This document shows positions 17,940 to 27,496 of a stretch of 64,000 nt of DNA, one piece after another. The stretch comes from Gammaproteobacteria bacterium (GTDB lineage Bacteria > Pseudomonadota > Gammaproteobacteria > Pseudomonadales > Cellvibrionaceae). The notes under the pieces were generated by a model. That model had not been told where the DNA came from. It did not search any database and saw only the letters and a list, made by a program, of their open reading frames with translations. The DNA lies in NCBI GenBank assembly GCA_004173475.1, contig SEBU01000001.1, positions 1,116,001-1,180,000 of the forward strand, given 5' to 3'. Every line of letters begins with the position of its first letter. Position 1 is the stretch's first letter. The position numbers and the translations under genes are program-made.

Positions 17940-18836
17940 ATGAAATCACAATCAGGCCGCATTTGGCTAATGGTAATTGGGAGTACTTTTTTTTGGGGCA
18001 GCAACTTTAATGCGGGGCACGCCGTTGCTAGTGATGTAACACCTTTAACAGCAGCCGCAGAACGTTTTGCAATTGCTCTGGTTCTATTCTGGGTAATTCG
18101 TTTTAGTTTCGGTGCTGCAGAATCAAAACTCGCCGCGCGCGACGCGCTCATACTCGTACCTTTGGGCGTTATAGGCGTGTTCGGATTTAACTATGCATTT
18201 TTTACCGCCCTACACACAACGTCTGCACTAAACGCAGCATTGATCATGGCATTGTCGCCAGTGGTTTCTACATTGCTATCCGTAGTGTTATTAAAAGCAA
18301 AAATTAAGCTGTATCAATATGTCGGTATGTTGATCGCATTTATTGGCGTAACCTTTGTGATTACCGGTGGACACTTCAGTTTATTACACAGTGCGATTGG
18401 CGATGTATGGATGCTATTAGCTTGCGGAGTATGGAGTCTTTACAGTGTGGGATCAAAAAGATTCGCAAACCATATTCCGTCATTACAATTTGCACGTTGG
18501 ACCGTGAGTATTGGCGCCGTTGCTCTGATTGTTGCTGCATTTGTTCTTGAGCAACCTATAGAAGCTATTAGCAAATTATCACTTACAACCCACAGCATTT
18601 TAATTTATATGGGCGTGTGCGGTTCCGTACTCGCTTACATTTATTGGCTTAAAGGCGTTTACTTTTTAGGGCCAGAAAAATCCGCCATAGCGTTTAATTT
18701 AGTTCCGGTGTTTACATTATTAGTGAGCCTGGCATTTGGTTCGATTCCAAATTTAGTCCAGGTTTTAGGAATGGGGTTGGTGTTAGCAGGGGTGCTTGTA
18801 TCTAGCGGGTGGAAACGAAAGACAAGTAGCAATTAA
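17940..18836 (+). CDS. EamA-family (DMT superfamily) transporter
   Basis: The product has 298 residues, ten predicted membrane segments and two EamA repeats (about 8-137 and 150-290). TFFWGSNFNAG, RFAIALVLFW and the second-repeat GVCGSVLAYIYWLKGVYFLG match drug/metabolite exporters of the RhaT/YdcZ-like group. The substrate cannot be read from the sequence. The gene is divergent from nat and has its own terminator. Confidence 0.85.
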   Translation: MKSQSGRIWLMVIGSTFFWGSNFNAGHAVASDVTPLTAAAERFAIALVLFWVIRFSFGAAESKLAARDALILVPLGVIGVFGFNYAFFTALHTTSALNAALIMALSPVVSTLLSVVLLKAKIKLYQYVGMLIAFIGVTFVITGGHFSLLHSAIGDVWMLLACGVWSLYSVGSKRFANHIPSLQFARWTVSIGAVALIVAAFVLEQPIEAISKLSLTTHSILIYMGVCGSVLAYIYWLKGVYFLGPEKSAIAFNLVPVFTLLVSLAFGSIPNLVQVLGMGLVLAGVLVSSGWKRKTSSN

Positions 18837-18839
18837 AAT

Positions 18840-18870
18840 AAAAAAGCCGCAGTCCAGCTGCGGCTTTTTT
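18840..18870. terminator. Bidirectional terminator
   Basis: The stem GCCGCAG/CTGCGGC is flanked by A and T tracts on both sides. It serves the EamA gene (plus) and the S41 peptidase gene (minus), which converge here. Confidence 0.85.
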
Positions 18871-18879
18871 ATTTTAAAG

Positions 18880-20514
18880 TTATTTCATTATTCGATTGGT
18901 TAAGCCTACAGGTTTATTGACTGACCCCGAAACTTCCGACAAATCATCAGGCGCAGATGTTTTTTGCAATTTAAAACTTGAACTATTTTCGGGTAGCGCG
19001 CAAGTACCTGTCGCTCGGTAATTTAACGCCACAGCAAGATTTTTCTCAGCCTCGTCGCCTAATTGATGGGTAAGATCGTCCGCTACGGAACAACCTTTTA
19101 TCATTTCTCTTTCGTTATCGGTAGAGCTTGGCGTGAACCCGTCAGAATACTCGCCAAAACCTTTATTGTTCACACCTTTAAACTGAATTGTAAAATAGGT
19201 CGTACCGCAGTTATCTTGTGGATAAAAACCATAAGGCTTGCCACAAGTTTTCGAACCAATTTGAATAACCTCTACACCTACACCTCGCAAACCATTAATG
19301 ATGGATTCACTTGCAGAACATGTGTCCGCCGACGTGATAACGTAAACTCGTGATAAGTTTAAGGTAGGTAAAGAACCACCAATACTCTCGGATGCATTGT
19401 AAAAAGGTGTAGGAGTTAAGTTTTCGCCAAAAATATCTTTTGTAGGATGCTTATCGTTAAATATAATTTTTTCGAAAAATTTTCCTTCAGTCGTACTGCC
19501 AGCGATCATGTAAGATAATTCGCTGGCGAGATATAAATAACCTCCTCCGTTGTAGCGAACGTCCAATACGAGATCAGTGATCCCTTCGGTGCTGAGTTGA
19601 TTAACAGCGTCGTACAAGCCACGCTCTGCAGTTGCAATGTGATCATTAAATAAGAAATATCCTACTTTTCCAGTGCCGGTATCAATTGTTTTTACATTTT
19701 GAACCGGCGTTTTAGTAATATTTGCGGAGGTTAAGATAACTTCTTCCGTGGTAGCAGCGCCTACATTTTGTATTTCAAAAGTGTGAGTTTCATTGGTGGT
19801 TGCGGGAAATAATCCAGCATTTAATTTATCAACAATCTCCTGAGTATTACCGTTTATAAAGTCGTAGCCATCAATTTTAATTATCTTCGCACCACGCTTT
19901 ACATTTTTAGCTGCTGCAGATGACCCAGGCTCAGTGTAGGCAACTACGACATTTCGATTTGGCGCAGCACTATTAATCCAGGATAATTCCATACCATAAC
20001 CGGCAGCAATACCAGCAACTGATAAGTTGTACCACTCTAAAGAATCATACGTAAAATGGAACTTGTCTTTATCGTTGCCTGAGTCAGTCTTAGCGTTGGT
20101 TTTTAGTAATGCAAAGTAATCCATAGGGTCCATATCCGTATTGGGATTTACATCGACGATTTCGTTGTACCATAGATAAGTATCGTTACTCCATGAGCGC
20201 AAAAAATTTCTTTCATCAACTAATTTTCCCTTAGAATCAAGGAAAGGTTTTTTCGTTTCTGGATCAATTCCTTTACGAGGTGCAGCACACTTATTTGCAA
20301 ACGTAGACTGCGGCTTATATGTGCCTGATTGCCACGTATTCGAAGAGCCGCCTGAGTCTGGATTATCGAGCAAATTATCAAGCTGACTTCCCTTTCCTCC
20401 CCCACACGATGAAAGCAGTGAGGCCATTAGCACGGTCAGAGCACCCAACACACTAACTGAAGCAGCGTGACGCGCGAAGTTTAAAACAAGTAGGTTTGAG
20501 CAGAATAGTTTCAC
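18880..20514 (-). CDS. S41-family peptidase lipoprotein
   Basis: The product has 544 residues. A long N-terminal signal with lipobox LLSS-C (about residue 37) is followed by CGGGKGS and a Gly/Ser linker. Residues about 100-170 contain the DTYLWYNEIVD segment common to this group. A PDZ-like region (about 175-260) precedes the S41 core: LVLDVRYNGGGYLYLASEL, the serine motif TCSASESIINGLRGVGV and SKTCGKPYG. Several cysteines near the active site may be bridged. The protein is probably an outer-membrane-anchored protease of unknown substrate. It resembles C-terminal-processing peptidases without being Prc. Confidence 0.85.
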   Translation of the reverse strand: MKLFCSNLLVLNFARHAASVSVLGALTVLMASLLSSCGGGKGSQLDNLLDNPDSGGSSNTWQSGTYKPQSTFANKCAAPRKGIDPETKKPFLDSKGKLVDERNFLRSWSNDTYLWYNEIVDVNPNTDMDPMDYFALLKTNAKTDSGNDKDKFHFTYDSLEWYNLSVAGIAAGYGMELSWINSAAPNRNVVVAYTEPGSSAAAKNVKRGAKIIKIDGYDFINGNTQEIVDKLNAGLFPATTNETHTFEIQNVGAATTEEVILTSANITKTPVQNVKTIDTGTGKVGYFLFNDHIATAERGLYDAVNQLSTEGITDLVLDVRYNGGGYLYLASELSYMIAGSTTEGKFFEKIIFNDKHPTKDIFGENLTPTPFYNASESIGGSLPTLNLSRVYVITSADTCSASESIINGLRGVGVEVIQIGSKTCGKPYGFYPQDNCGTTYFTIQFKGVNNKGFGEYSDGFTPSSTDNEREMIKGCSVADDLTHQLGDEAEKNLAVALNYRATGTCALPENSSSFKLQKTSAPDDLSEVSGSVNKPVGLTNRIMK

Positions 20515-20641
20515 ATTGGTTTCCTTAATTTCCTACAAATCAATTGACTGGCCATCTAGTATAGTTAACAAAAATACACGTAGAACTACAATCACCATAA
20601 AAAGCCCCGTCACCAGCTTCTGCGTTAATTAAACATAGCAA

Positions 20642-23095
20642 TTATTTTTGCGCAAGTTTGACATTGGTCAAATACACTTTTTGCTGGCTGATATCGGTCA
20701 CATCGCCACTGACAGCAAATTCACCCTTGCTACGAATGTCCTGAGAGGAAGAGCCAAGCATAACCTCAAATATACCCGGCTCGATAACATATTTCATATC
20801 GCTATTGTAGAAACCTAATTGATTAACCGACAAGCCGAACGTCACTATTGTGGATTCCTTTGATTTTAAAGTAATACGCTTGAATCCTTTCAATTCTTTT
20901 ACCGGTCGGGTCAAACTTGCAAACTGATCATGAATATAAAGCTGAACAACTTCATCGCCGTCCATCGCACCGGCGTTTGTTACTTTAACGCTAATATCAA
21001 CCATATCACCGGCGTTGACGGTAGATTTACTAATCTTAAAATTTGAATAGGTAAATTGCGTGTAACTCAAACCAAATCCAAATGGATAAAGAGCAGACGT
21101 CTCTGTAAACGCGTAACCGCGTTTAGCGGCCGGTTTGTAATTGTAGTAAACCGGTAAGTGACCAACCGATCGTGCGATACTGACAGGCAATTTTCCACCG
21201 GGATTTACATCACCAAATATTACGCGAGCAACCGCACGACCTGTTTCCTGGCCCAAATACCAACCTTCAAGAATTGCTGGCGCTGTTTCTGATATTTTTT
21301 TGATGGATAACGGACGACCATTATTCAGCAATACGATTGTTGGTTTACCTGTTGCGAGAATAGCATCCACTAGTTCTTGTTGCTGCCCTACCAAATTCAG
21401 ATCCGCGCGATCCCCTAAATGGCTCTCAGCCCAGGCTTCGCGTGCGGTTGCTTCGTTATCGCCAACAACAACTAAAACCACATCACTTTTTTGTGCGGCC
21501 GCAACAGCTTCCTTAATCATACCTCTGGTATCGTTGGGCATAGCAAGCTCAATTTCATTAGTGCGCCAGCGCTCTTTAGAGAGGCTATTGGCCGCAATCG
21601 AATCGGGTTCCGGTGTCCATTTATCCAACGTAATCAACGTGCCTTGGGCATAATTTACCGTTAGTTTATTGCCCACGTATTCTTTAATACCTCGCAATAC
21701 GCTCACCGTTTGTTTGGGAACATCGCTATAGCCACCCAACAATGTTTCATTCACGTGCGGTCCAATCACGGCAATAGATTTTAATTTTCTAATATCTAAC
21801 GGAAGAATATTTTTTTCATTTTTAAGAAGAACCATGGACTTTTCCGCGGCCTGCTGTGCAAGTGCGCGATGCTTTGCGTTACCGACAAACTCGTCGACAC
21901 CTTTTGTGTCAACGTAAGGGCTCTCAAACAACCCCATTACAAATTTTTCATTCAGGACTCTTGAAACAGCAACGTTAATTTGCTCGTTTGAAATCTTTCC
22001 TTCTTTAACTAGCTCAATTAGATGTGGGTAGGAATCTGCATTAGGCGTTTCGACATCAATACCGGCAGTGAACGCAATTAGTGCGGCCTCTTTACGCGTT
22101 GCGGCTATCTTATGACGATCAACCAATTGATTAATCGCAAAATAATCACTTACCAATAAACCATCGAAGCCCCACTCGCCACGCAAAATTCCATTCAACA
22201 TTTTTCCATTCGCATGTGACGGCACACCGTCAATTTCATTGTAAGACGCCATAACACTCCGTGGATGAGATAATTTGACCACCGCTTCAAACGGAAATAA
22301 AAATATTTCGCGTAACGCTCGCTCCCCAATAGGGGCTGGCGCAGTGTTTAACCCACCAACAGGCTCGCCGTGGCCGGCTAGATGTTTTAAGGTTGCCGCA
22401 ACGTGAGTTTTAGCAACTCCATTTCCACCGCCTTGAAAGCCTTTAACTGCGGAAACACCAAGAGCTGCAATCAGATACGGATCTTCGCCCATAGTTTCTT
22501 CAATACGACCCCAGCGCGGGTCGCGCGCGACATCAAGAATAGGAGCTAAAGCTTGCTGTGCACCGCGAACCCGAACCTCCTGGCCGACGACTGAATAAAC
22601 TTGCTCGATAAGGTCTGGATCCCAACTACTTGCCAAACCAATTGCTTGAGGAAAACTCGTCGAGTTGCGACCCGCATGACCGTGAAGAGCTTCTTCATGG
22701 AAAATGACAGGAATGCCCAGACGTGTATTTTCTATAACCCATTTTTGAATTGCGTTAGTAAACAACGCTGTTTGAAGTGCAGATTTATTGGATGCTTCTC
22801 CATTTTCTGATGGGCGCGCCACTTGACCAATTCCATACCTTAAGAACTTCTTTGCATGCTTGGTGGTGAACTCACCGCTATCGGTTTGAAGTTGCTTTTT
22901 ACTCTCCCAAATTGTTTCAAGTTGCGCCACTTTCTCTTCGAGAGTCATACGTCCAAGCAAATCTCTAACGCGCACTTCAGTAGAAACTTTTGCATCTTTG
23001 TACACTGGCGTCTCTGCTAATACGACCATGCTTGCGCAACCACCTATCACTCCCAACGCAATTGTCAAAGATATGTTATTTGGAATTTTTCTCAT
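20642..23095 (-). CDS. GH3 beta-xylosidase (possibly beta-glucosidase), secreted
   Basis: The product has 817 residues with an N-terminal signal ending at VVLAETP; a cysteine at residue 20 does not make a good lipobox. The GH3 N-terminal barrel includes VIFHEEALHGHAGRNSTSFP, RDPRWGRIEETMGEDPYL and the nucleophile Asp in DGLLVSDYFAINQ. The GH3 C-domain carries VVVGDNEATAREAW, and a fibronectin III-like domain follows from about residue 690. Its position behind xylB and xylA argues for beta-xylosidase activity on xylo-oligosaccharides, similar to C. japonicus Xyl3A. A hairpin after xylA may reduce its expression. Confidence 0.85.
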   Translation of the reverse strand: MRKIPNNISLTIALGVIGGCASMVVLAETPVYKDAKVSTEVRVRDLLGRMTLEEKVAQLETIWESKKQLQTDSGEFTTKHAKKFLRYGIGQVARPSENGEASNKSALQTALFTNAIQKWVIENTRLGIPVIFHEEALHGHAGRNSTSFPQAIGLASSWDPDLIEQVYSVVGQEVRVRGAQQALAPILDVARDPRWGRIEETMGEDPYLIAALGVSAVKGFQGGGNGVAKTHVAATLKHLAGHGEPVGGLNTAPAPIGERALREIFLFPFEAVVKLSHPRSVMASYNEIDGVPSHANGKMLNGILRGEWGFDGLLVSDYFAINQLVDRHKIAATRKEAALIAFTAGIDVETPNADSYPHLIELVKEGKISNEQINVAVSRVLNEKFVMGLFESPYVDTKGVDEFVGNAKHRALAQQAAEKSMVLLKNEKNILPLDIRKLKSIAVIGPHVNETLLGGYSDVPKQTVSVLRGIKEYVGNKLTVNYAQGTLITLDKWTPEPDSIAANSLSKERWRTNEIELAMPNDTRGMIKEAVAAAQKSDVVLVVVGDNEATAREAWAESHLGDRADLNLVGQQQELVDAILATGKPTIVLLNNGRPLSIKKISETAPAILEGWYLGQETGRAVARVIFGDVNPGGKLPVSIARSVGHLPVYYNYKPAAKRGYAFTETSALYPFGFGLSYTQFTYSNFKISKSTVNAGDMVDISVKVTNAGAMDGDEVVQLYIHDQFASLTRPVKELKGFKRITLKSKESTIVTFGLSVNQLGFYNSDMKYVIEPGIFEVMLGSSSQDIRSKGEFAVSGDVTDISQQKVYLTNVKLAQK

Positions 23096-23178
23096 AAATT
23101 AGTCTCTGCTGGTACGCAATTGCTGTTAATCAAGGTTTGATTTACGCGGATGTGCTTATGCTGAACCTATAAATAAAA

Positions 23179-23209
23179 ACTGCCGATCAGGGTAACCTGA
23201 TCGGCAGTT
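23179..23209 (-). terminator. Strong hairpin after xylA
   Basis: A perfect 14-bp stem AACTGCCGATCAGG/CCTGATCGGCAGTT has a three-base loop. It lies between xylA and the GH3 gene. With no long T run it may be an attenuator or message stabiliser rather than a full stop. Confidence 0.65.
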
Positions 23210-23277
23210 AGTTTAAAACATAAATGCTTTATTCAATTAGCAAGCCTCGTATCAACTTGCTAATTTCTACGGCATTA

Positions 23278-24609
23278 TTAACGAATGTAACGGTTGATAA
23301 TATTTTCGTACAACTCTTGACGACCGCTTTGCAACGTAACTTCACCGCCTGCGTTGCCTATGTCCGCCAACTGTTGCAGAGTTAACTTGCCTTGCTCATA
23401 AGCAGAGCCGTTACCTGCATCGAATGATGAATAACGCTCTTTACGCATTTTCTCCAATGGAGATTTTTGCAAAAGATCATCAGCAATCAACAATGCACGC
23501 GCAAATGTGTCCATACCGCCAATGTGACCGTAGAACAAATCGATAAAGTCTGGAGAGTTACGACGAGCTTTAGCGTCGAAGTTTACACCGCCACCTTGCA
23601 AGCCACCGCTACGCAACAATACCAACATCATTTCAACAGTTTCGTTGATGTTGTATGGGAACTGGTCGGTATCCCAAGCGTTTTGGTAATCACCACGGTT
23701 AGCATCCAATGAACCCAACATGCCAGCGTTTGCAGCTGCTTGCATATCGTGACACATGGTGTGGCCAGCCAAAGTAGCGTGGTTAGTTTCAAGGTTTAAT
23801 TTGAAATCTTTATCCAAACCGTAATGACGCAAGAACCCAATAACGGTTTCGGCATCGAAGTCGTACTGATGCTTGGACGGCTCCATTGGTTTTGGCTCGA
23901 TGAAGAACACACCTTTGAAACCTTGACCACGGGCGTAATCGCGAGCCATAGTCAGGAAGCGAGCCAAATGCTCTTGTTCGCGCTTCATATCCGTGTTCAG
24001 CAAGCTCATGTAGCCTTCACGGCCGCCCCAGAATACATAGTTTTCGCCGTTCAATGCGATAGTTGCATCCAACGCATCTTTCAATTGTGCGCCAGCATAA
24101 GCAACGACGCCGAAATCAGGGTTAGTTGAAGCACCGTTCATGTAACGTGGGTTGGAGAACAAGTTAGCTGTGCCCCACAGTAATTTCACACCAGAATCTT
24201 TTTGCTTTTGCTTTGCGTATTCAACAATTGATTGCAAACGTTTAGAAGTTTCTGCACGAGTTGCGCCTTCATCAATCAAGTCAATATCGTGGAAGCAGTA
24301 ATATGGCGTGCCGATTTTGGTGATAAATTCAAATGCAGCATCCATTTTTTCTTTTGCACGGCCAAGCGCGTCAGACGTCGAAGACCATGGGAAAATTTTG
24401 GTACCTGGACCAAATGGGTCGTGACCTGCACCGTTAAAGGTATGCCAGTAACAGGTTGCAAATTTGAAATGATCTTTCATTGATTTGCCGGCTACTATGC
24501 GATTTTCATCATAGTATTTAAATGCTAAAGGATTATCTGAATCCGCGCCTTCAAATCCAATTTTACCAATACCCGGAAAATATTCTTTGCTACCAAGAAC
24601 AATACTCAT
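23278..24609 (-). CDS. xylA: Xylose isomerase
   Basis: The product has 443 residues, the usual length of group II XylA. It shows the catalytic His in [10 protein letters not shown], the metal-site glutamate in [60 protein letters not shown] and [13 protein letters not shown]. It converts D-xylose to D-xylulose in the cytoplasm. The ATG at 24609 begins [13 protein letters not shown]. It follows xylB by 84 bp in the same operon and precedes the GH3 gene. Confidence 0.97.
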   Translation of the reverse strand: MSIVLGSKEYFPGIGKIGFEGADSDNPLAFKYYDENRIVAGKSMKDHFKFATCYWHTFNGAGHDPFGPGTKIFPWSSTSDALGRAKEKMDAAFEFITKIGTPYYCFHDIDLIDEGATRAETSKRLQSIVEYAKQKQKDSGVKLLWGTANLFSNPRYMNGASTNPDFGVVAYAGAQLKDALDATIALNGENYVFWGGREGYMSLLNTDMKREQEHLARFLTMARDYARGQGFKGVFFIEPKPMEPSKHQYDFDAETVIGFLRHYGLDKDFKLNLETNHATLAGHTMCHDMQAAANAGMLGSLDANRGDYQNAWDTDQFPYNINETVEMMLVLLRSGGLQGGGVNFDAKARRNSPDFIDLFYGHIGGMDTFARALLIADDLLQKSPLEKMRKERYSSFDAGNGSAYEQGKLTLQQLADIGNAGGEVTLQSGRQELYENIINRYIR

Positions 24610-24693
24610 GATGTTTAACCTCGTTTTGAAAATAAGTTAATGATTTGAAAAATTATTTTTTCGTTTGCGTAATTTTTTATTTGAATTCAATAG

Positions 24694-26181
24694 TCAGTCT
24701 TTAGGCAAAAGCGACACCCAATTTTGATAGGCATCCTGATATTGCGCTAAAAGTGCAGATTTAGGCTCAACAACTCCCAAGCGGTTCAATCCGCTAAAAG
24801 CTTCTTTTGCAGACGAGTAATAGTTGTTTCCTATCGCAGCAGCACGCGCAGCACCCTCTGCGCCGTCAGTCTCGAACAACTCAACAGCTGCCTGTGTAGT
24901 ATTGGCAAAGGCCTGGGTAAACACATCACTTAAAAACATGTTGCCCCGCCCTGCACGCACCACATCGCAACTACCACCCAATGATTTCAATACATCGAAA
25001 CCCTGGTTAAGCGAAAATACTATCCCTTCTTGGGCAGCACGAACCATATGGCCCAAACCGTGTCGATTAAAATCCAGATTACGCAATTGCGCACCAATGT
25101 TTCGATTCTGGAAAATACGTTCTGCGCCATTTCCGAACGGATGAAATAGTAATCCGTCACTACCAATAGCCACTTGCTCGGCGAGATCATTCAACAATGG
25201 ATAAGATGGCGTAGCACCAGCCGCACTTAAGGTTTGGCGTAGCCATGAATACAAACGACCACAACCATTCACACACACAAGCACACCATTACGTTTTTGT
25301 TCTGCAGTATTGGTTACGTGCAGAAAAGTATTCACTCGCGATTCCGTATCAGCGGCCGGTTTATCAGTCACGCCATAAATCACACCGGACGTTCCTGCTG
25401 TTGCAGCAACCTCGCCCGGCTCACGTACGTTTAAACTAAAAGCGTTGTTAGGTTGATCACCACCACGATAGCAAACCTTTACATTGCTACCCAAGCCTAA
25501 AGCCGCCGCCACATCTGGCTTCACCGTGCCCTGCACGCCGAAACTTGGAACTATAGACGGGATGAGTGATGCATCAATGCCCCAATGGCTTAACAGGTCT
25601 GTCGCAACACGATTTTCTTTGAAATCCCACAGCGTACCTTCTGACAAGCCAGATGCCGTAGTAGTAATTTCGCCAGTTAATTTCATCGCGATGAAATCAC
25701 CAGGCAACATAACCTTATGAATTTTGCTAAATATGTCCGGTTGATTTTTTTGCACCCAGCGCAATTTTGCTGCGGTGAAATTACCGGGAGAATTTAATAA
25801 ATGACCAAAACAATAATCAGTTCCCATTTCTGCCAATGCAGCATTCCCGAGAGAGACTGCGCGGCTATCGCACCAAATAATGGAAGGACGCAATACTTTT
25901 TGCTGGGCATCCACTACAACCATGCCGTGCATTTGGTAAGAGATACCTATTGCTTGAATTTGTTTACTGTCGAATTTGCCTGATGCAAAAAGTTTGGCCG
26001 TGCCTTGCTTGATTGCATCCCACCAGATTTCGGGATCCTGTTCAGCAAAACCCATTTCAGGACTTTGAATTGCAAGCTCAGTTTCGGGGTAGGAGACCGC
26101 CCCCAGAGACTTACCGGTTTTTCCATCAAGTACAGACAATTTTGTTGAGGAACTTCCAACATCAATACCTAAAAACAACAT
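24694..26181 (-). CDS. xylB: Xylulokinase
   Basis: The product has 495 residues of the FGGY kinase family. The phosphate loop FLGIDVGSSSTKLSVLDG, the substrate motif GISYQMHGMVVVD, catalytic Asp in CYRGGDQPNNAFS and the second-domain motif LGGSCDVVRAGRGNMFLSDV are present. It phosphorylates D-xylulose to xylulose 5-phosphate for the pentose phosphate pathway. It is the first gene of xylBA-GH3 and is divergent from the Nudix-type regulator across a 288-bp region with two candidate operators. Confidence 0.95.
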   Translation of the reverse strand: MLFLGIDVGSSSTKLSVLDGKTGKSLGAVSYPETELAIQSPEMGFAEQDPEIWWDAIKQGTAKLFASGKFDSKQIQAIGISYQMHGMVVVDAQQKVLRPSIIWCDSRAVSLGNAALAEMGTDYCFGHLLNSPGNFTAAKLRWVQKNQPDIFSKIHKVMLPGDFIAMKLTGEITTTASGLSEGTLWDFKENRVATDLLSHWGIDASLIPSIVPSFGVQGTVKPDVAAALGLGSNVKVCYRGGDQPNNAFSLNVREPGEVAATAGTSGVIYGVTDKPAADTESRVNTFLHVTNTAEQKRNGVLVCVNGCGRLYSWLRQTLSAAGATPSYPLLNDLAEQVAIGSDGLLFHPFGNGAERIFQNRNIGAQLRNLDFNRHGLGHMVRAAQEGIVFSLNQGFDVLKSLGGSCDVVRAGRGNMFLSDVFTQAFANTTQAAVELFETDGAEGAARAAAIGNNYYSSAKEAFSGLNRLGVVEPKSALLAQYQDAYQNWVSLLPKD

Positions 26182-26226
26182 AATGAATCTCTTTCCAAGT
26201 GAAGTGACGAGAGTGCAAGTCCATTA

Positions 26227-26241
26227 TAGCCAATTAACAGC
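26227..26241 (+). promoter_or_regulatory. Weak copy of the xylose-regulon motif, upstream of xylB
   Basis: TAGCCAATTAACAGC keeps the left half and centre of the consensus TAGTC-AATTA-GACCA but not the right half. It lies 46 bp upstream of the xylB start, where it could act with the stronger site at 26343. Confidence 0.4.
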
Positions 26242-26342
26242 TGAATCTATTGACCATTATTCTTCTACGAATGCGATCAGCATATCTTATTGTCCCATTG
26301 ACCACAAGCCAAAACGAACCCTTCATTCCCTAATTTTTCTTA

Positions 26343-26357
26343 TAGACAATTAGACCA
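26343..26357 (+). promoter_or_regulatory. Candidate xylose-regulon operator between xylB and the regulator
   Basis: TAGACAATTAGACCA is one of four good copies of a 15-bp motif with half-sites TRGNC and GACCA around AATTA. It lies in the 288-bp divergent region and could control both xylBA and the regulator gene itself. Confidence 0.65.
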
Positions 26358-26469
26358 TGGTCGCTACAATGAGGCCGCGAGACTACAGCGAAAGCAAGTC
26401 TAACGCCAGCTTTACAAAACATTACGAAAACACGGAAATATAAAATTTTAATTCTTTCGGGATCATACT

Positions 26470-27198
26470 GTGCAAAACCCAGCTACACCTCCTCATAGCC
26501 ATGTAGAGCCCTTGCGCTTGCCGCAAAATGTCATTAAGGCCCTGTCTATTGATAACCTAGTATTTGGACTTGATGAAGATGAACTGAAGATTCTTCTCGT
26601 AAAGCAAACAGATCCCATGCATCAAGGAAAATGGGCGTTACCGGGCGGCTGGATACGCTATGACGAGAATCTGCGAGACGCGGCTTATCGTTTACTCGAG
26701 GAGCTGACTGGGGTTAAGCAACTTTATCTTGAGCAACTTAAAACTTTTGGTCGTGTTAATCGCTTTCCTACCGAGCGCGTAGTCACTATCGCTTATTACG
26801 CGTTAGTGAGCGCTGAGCACTATTCTCTGGTGGCCGGACAAAGTGCAGCGGATGTTAGCTGGCAGAGTGTAAATAACCTACCTGAATTGATTTATGACCA
26901 CGCCGAGATCGTTCAATACGGAATTAAATTTCTGCGGCATCAGGTCTGCCATCAACCTATAGGATTTAATTTATTGCCTGAAAAATTTACCTTGCTTCAA
27001 CTTCAGGCTCTCTACGAAGCGATTTTAAATACTAAATTGGATAAGCCTAATTTCCGTCGGAAAATAATGAAAATGGACCTTCTAACGGCATGCAATGAAA
27101 AGCAAAAAGGGGTACCGCACCGGGCAGCCAATCTTTATCGGTTTGACTCCGAGACCTACAAACAACTCACTGAAAGTGGTTTCTCCTTCGAAATTTAA
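26470..27198 (+). CDS. Nudix-domain transcriptional regulator (NrtR-like), probable xylose regulator
   Basis: The product has 242 residues from a GTG at 26470. Residues about 25-150 form a Nudix fold (LSIDNLVFGLDEDELKILLV, GKWALPGGWIRYDENLRDAA), but the Nudix box ends RLLEELTGV, with leucines where REUXEE glutamates should be. Hydrolysis is therefore unlikely and the domain probably senses a ligand. The C-terminal part (about 160-240) has the winged helix of NrtR-type regulators (KFTLLQLQALYEAILNTKLD, NFRRKIMKMDLL). It is divergent from xylB and next to the sugar porter, and relatives control pentose catabolism. It probably binds the TAGTC-AATTA-GACCA sites. Confidence 0.85.
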   Translation: MQNPATPPHSHVEPLRLPQNVIKALSIDNLVFGLDEDELKILLVKQTDPMHQGKWALPGGWIRYDENLRDAAYRLLEELTGVKQLYLEQLKTFGRVNRFPTERVVTIAYYALVSAEHYSLVAGQSAADVSWQSVNNLPELIYDHAEIVQYGIKFLRHQVCHQPIGFNLLPEKFTLLQLQALYEAILNTKLDKPNFRRKIMKMDLLTACNEKQKGVPHRAANLYRFDSETYKQLTESGFSFEI

Positions 27199-27258
27199 TG
27201 GCGTTAAATCCACCCGCTACGAGTCTTTCAACGGGCTCAACGTCCAAAAATCAGCATA

Positions 27259-27273
27259 TAGTCAATTAAACCA
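27259..27273 (+). promoter_or_regulatory. Candidate xylose-regulon operator upstream of the sugar porter
   Basis: TAGTCAATTAAACCA matches the motif at 26343, and ATG-like flanks (ACCATA) also agree. It lies 238 bp upstream of the porter start, in a 298-bp region that holds no gene. Confidence 0.65.
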
Positions 27274-27496
27274 TATTGGTTTACCATAACTCCGCAAAAT
27301 TGCATTTTTAAACGACGAAAGTCGAGTGTAATTTTAACGCATTTAAAAATACCTAATTTTGCGAGCGCAACCCGTAGGCCTACCAGGATCACCTATGATA
27401 AGGTCGCGCATCCTTGGCGATGGGAAACCGTTCAAGGACATAAAACTTTAATAACTACATCAACAAACCCATAAATAAATTAACAGCAGGTAAACC

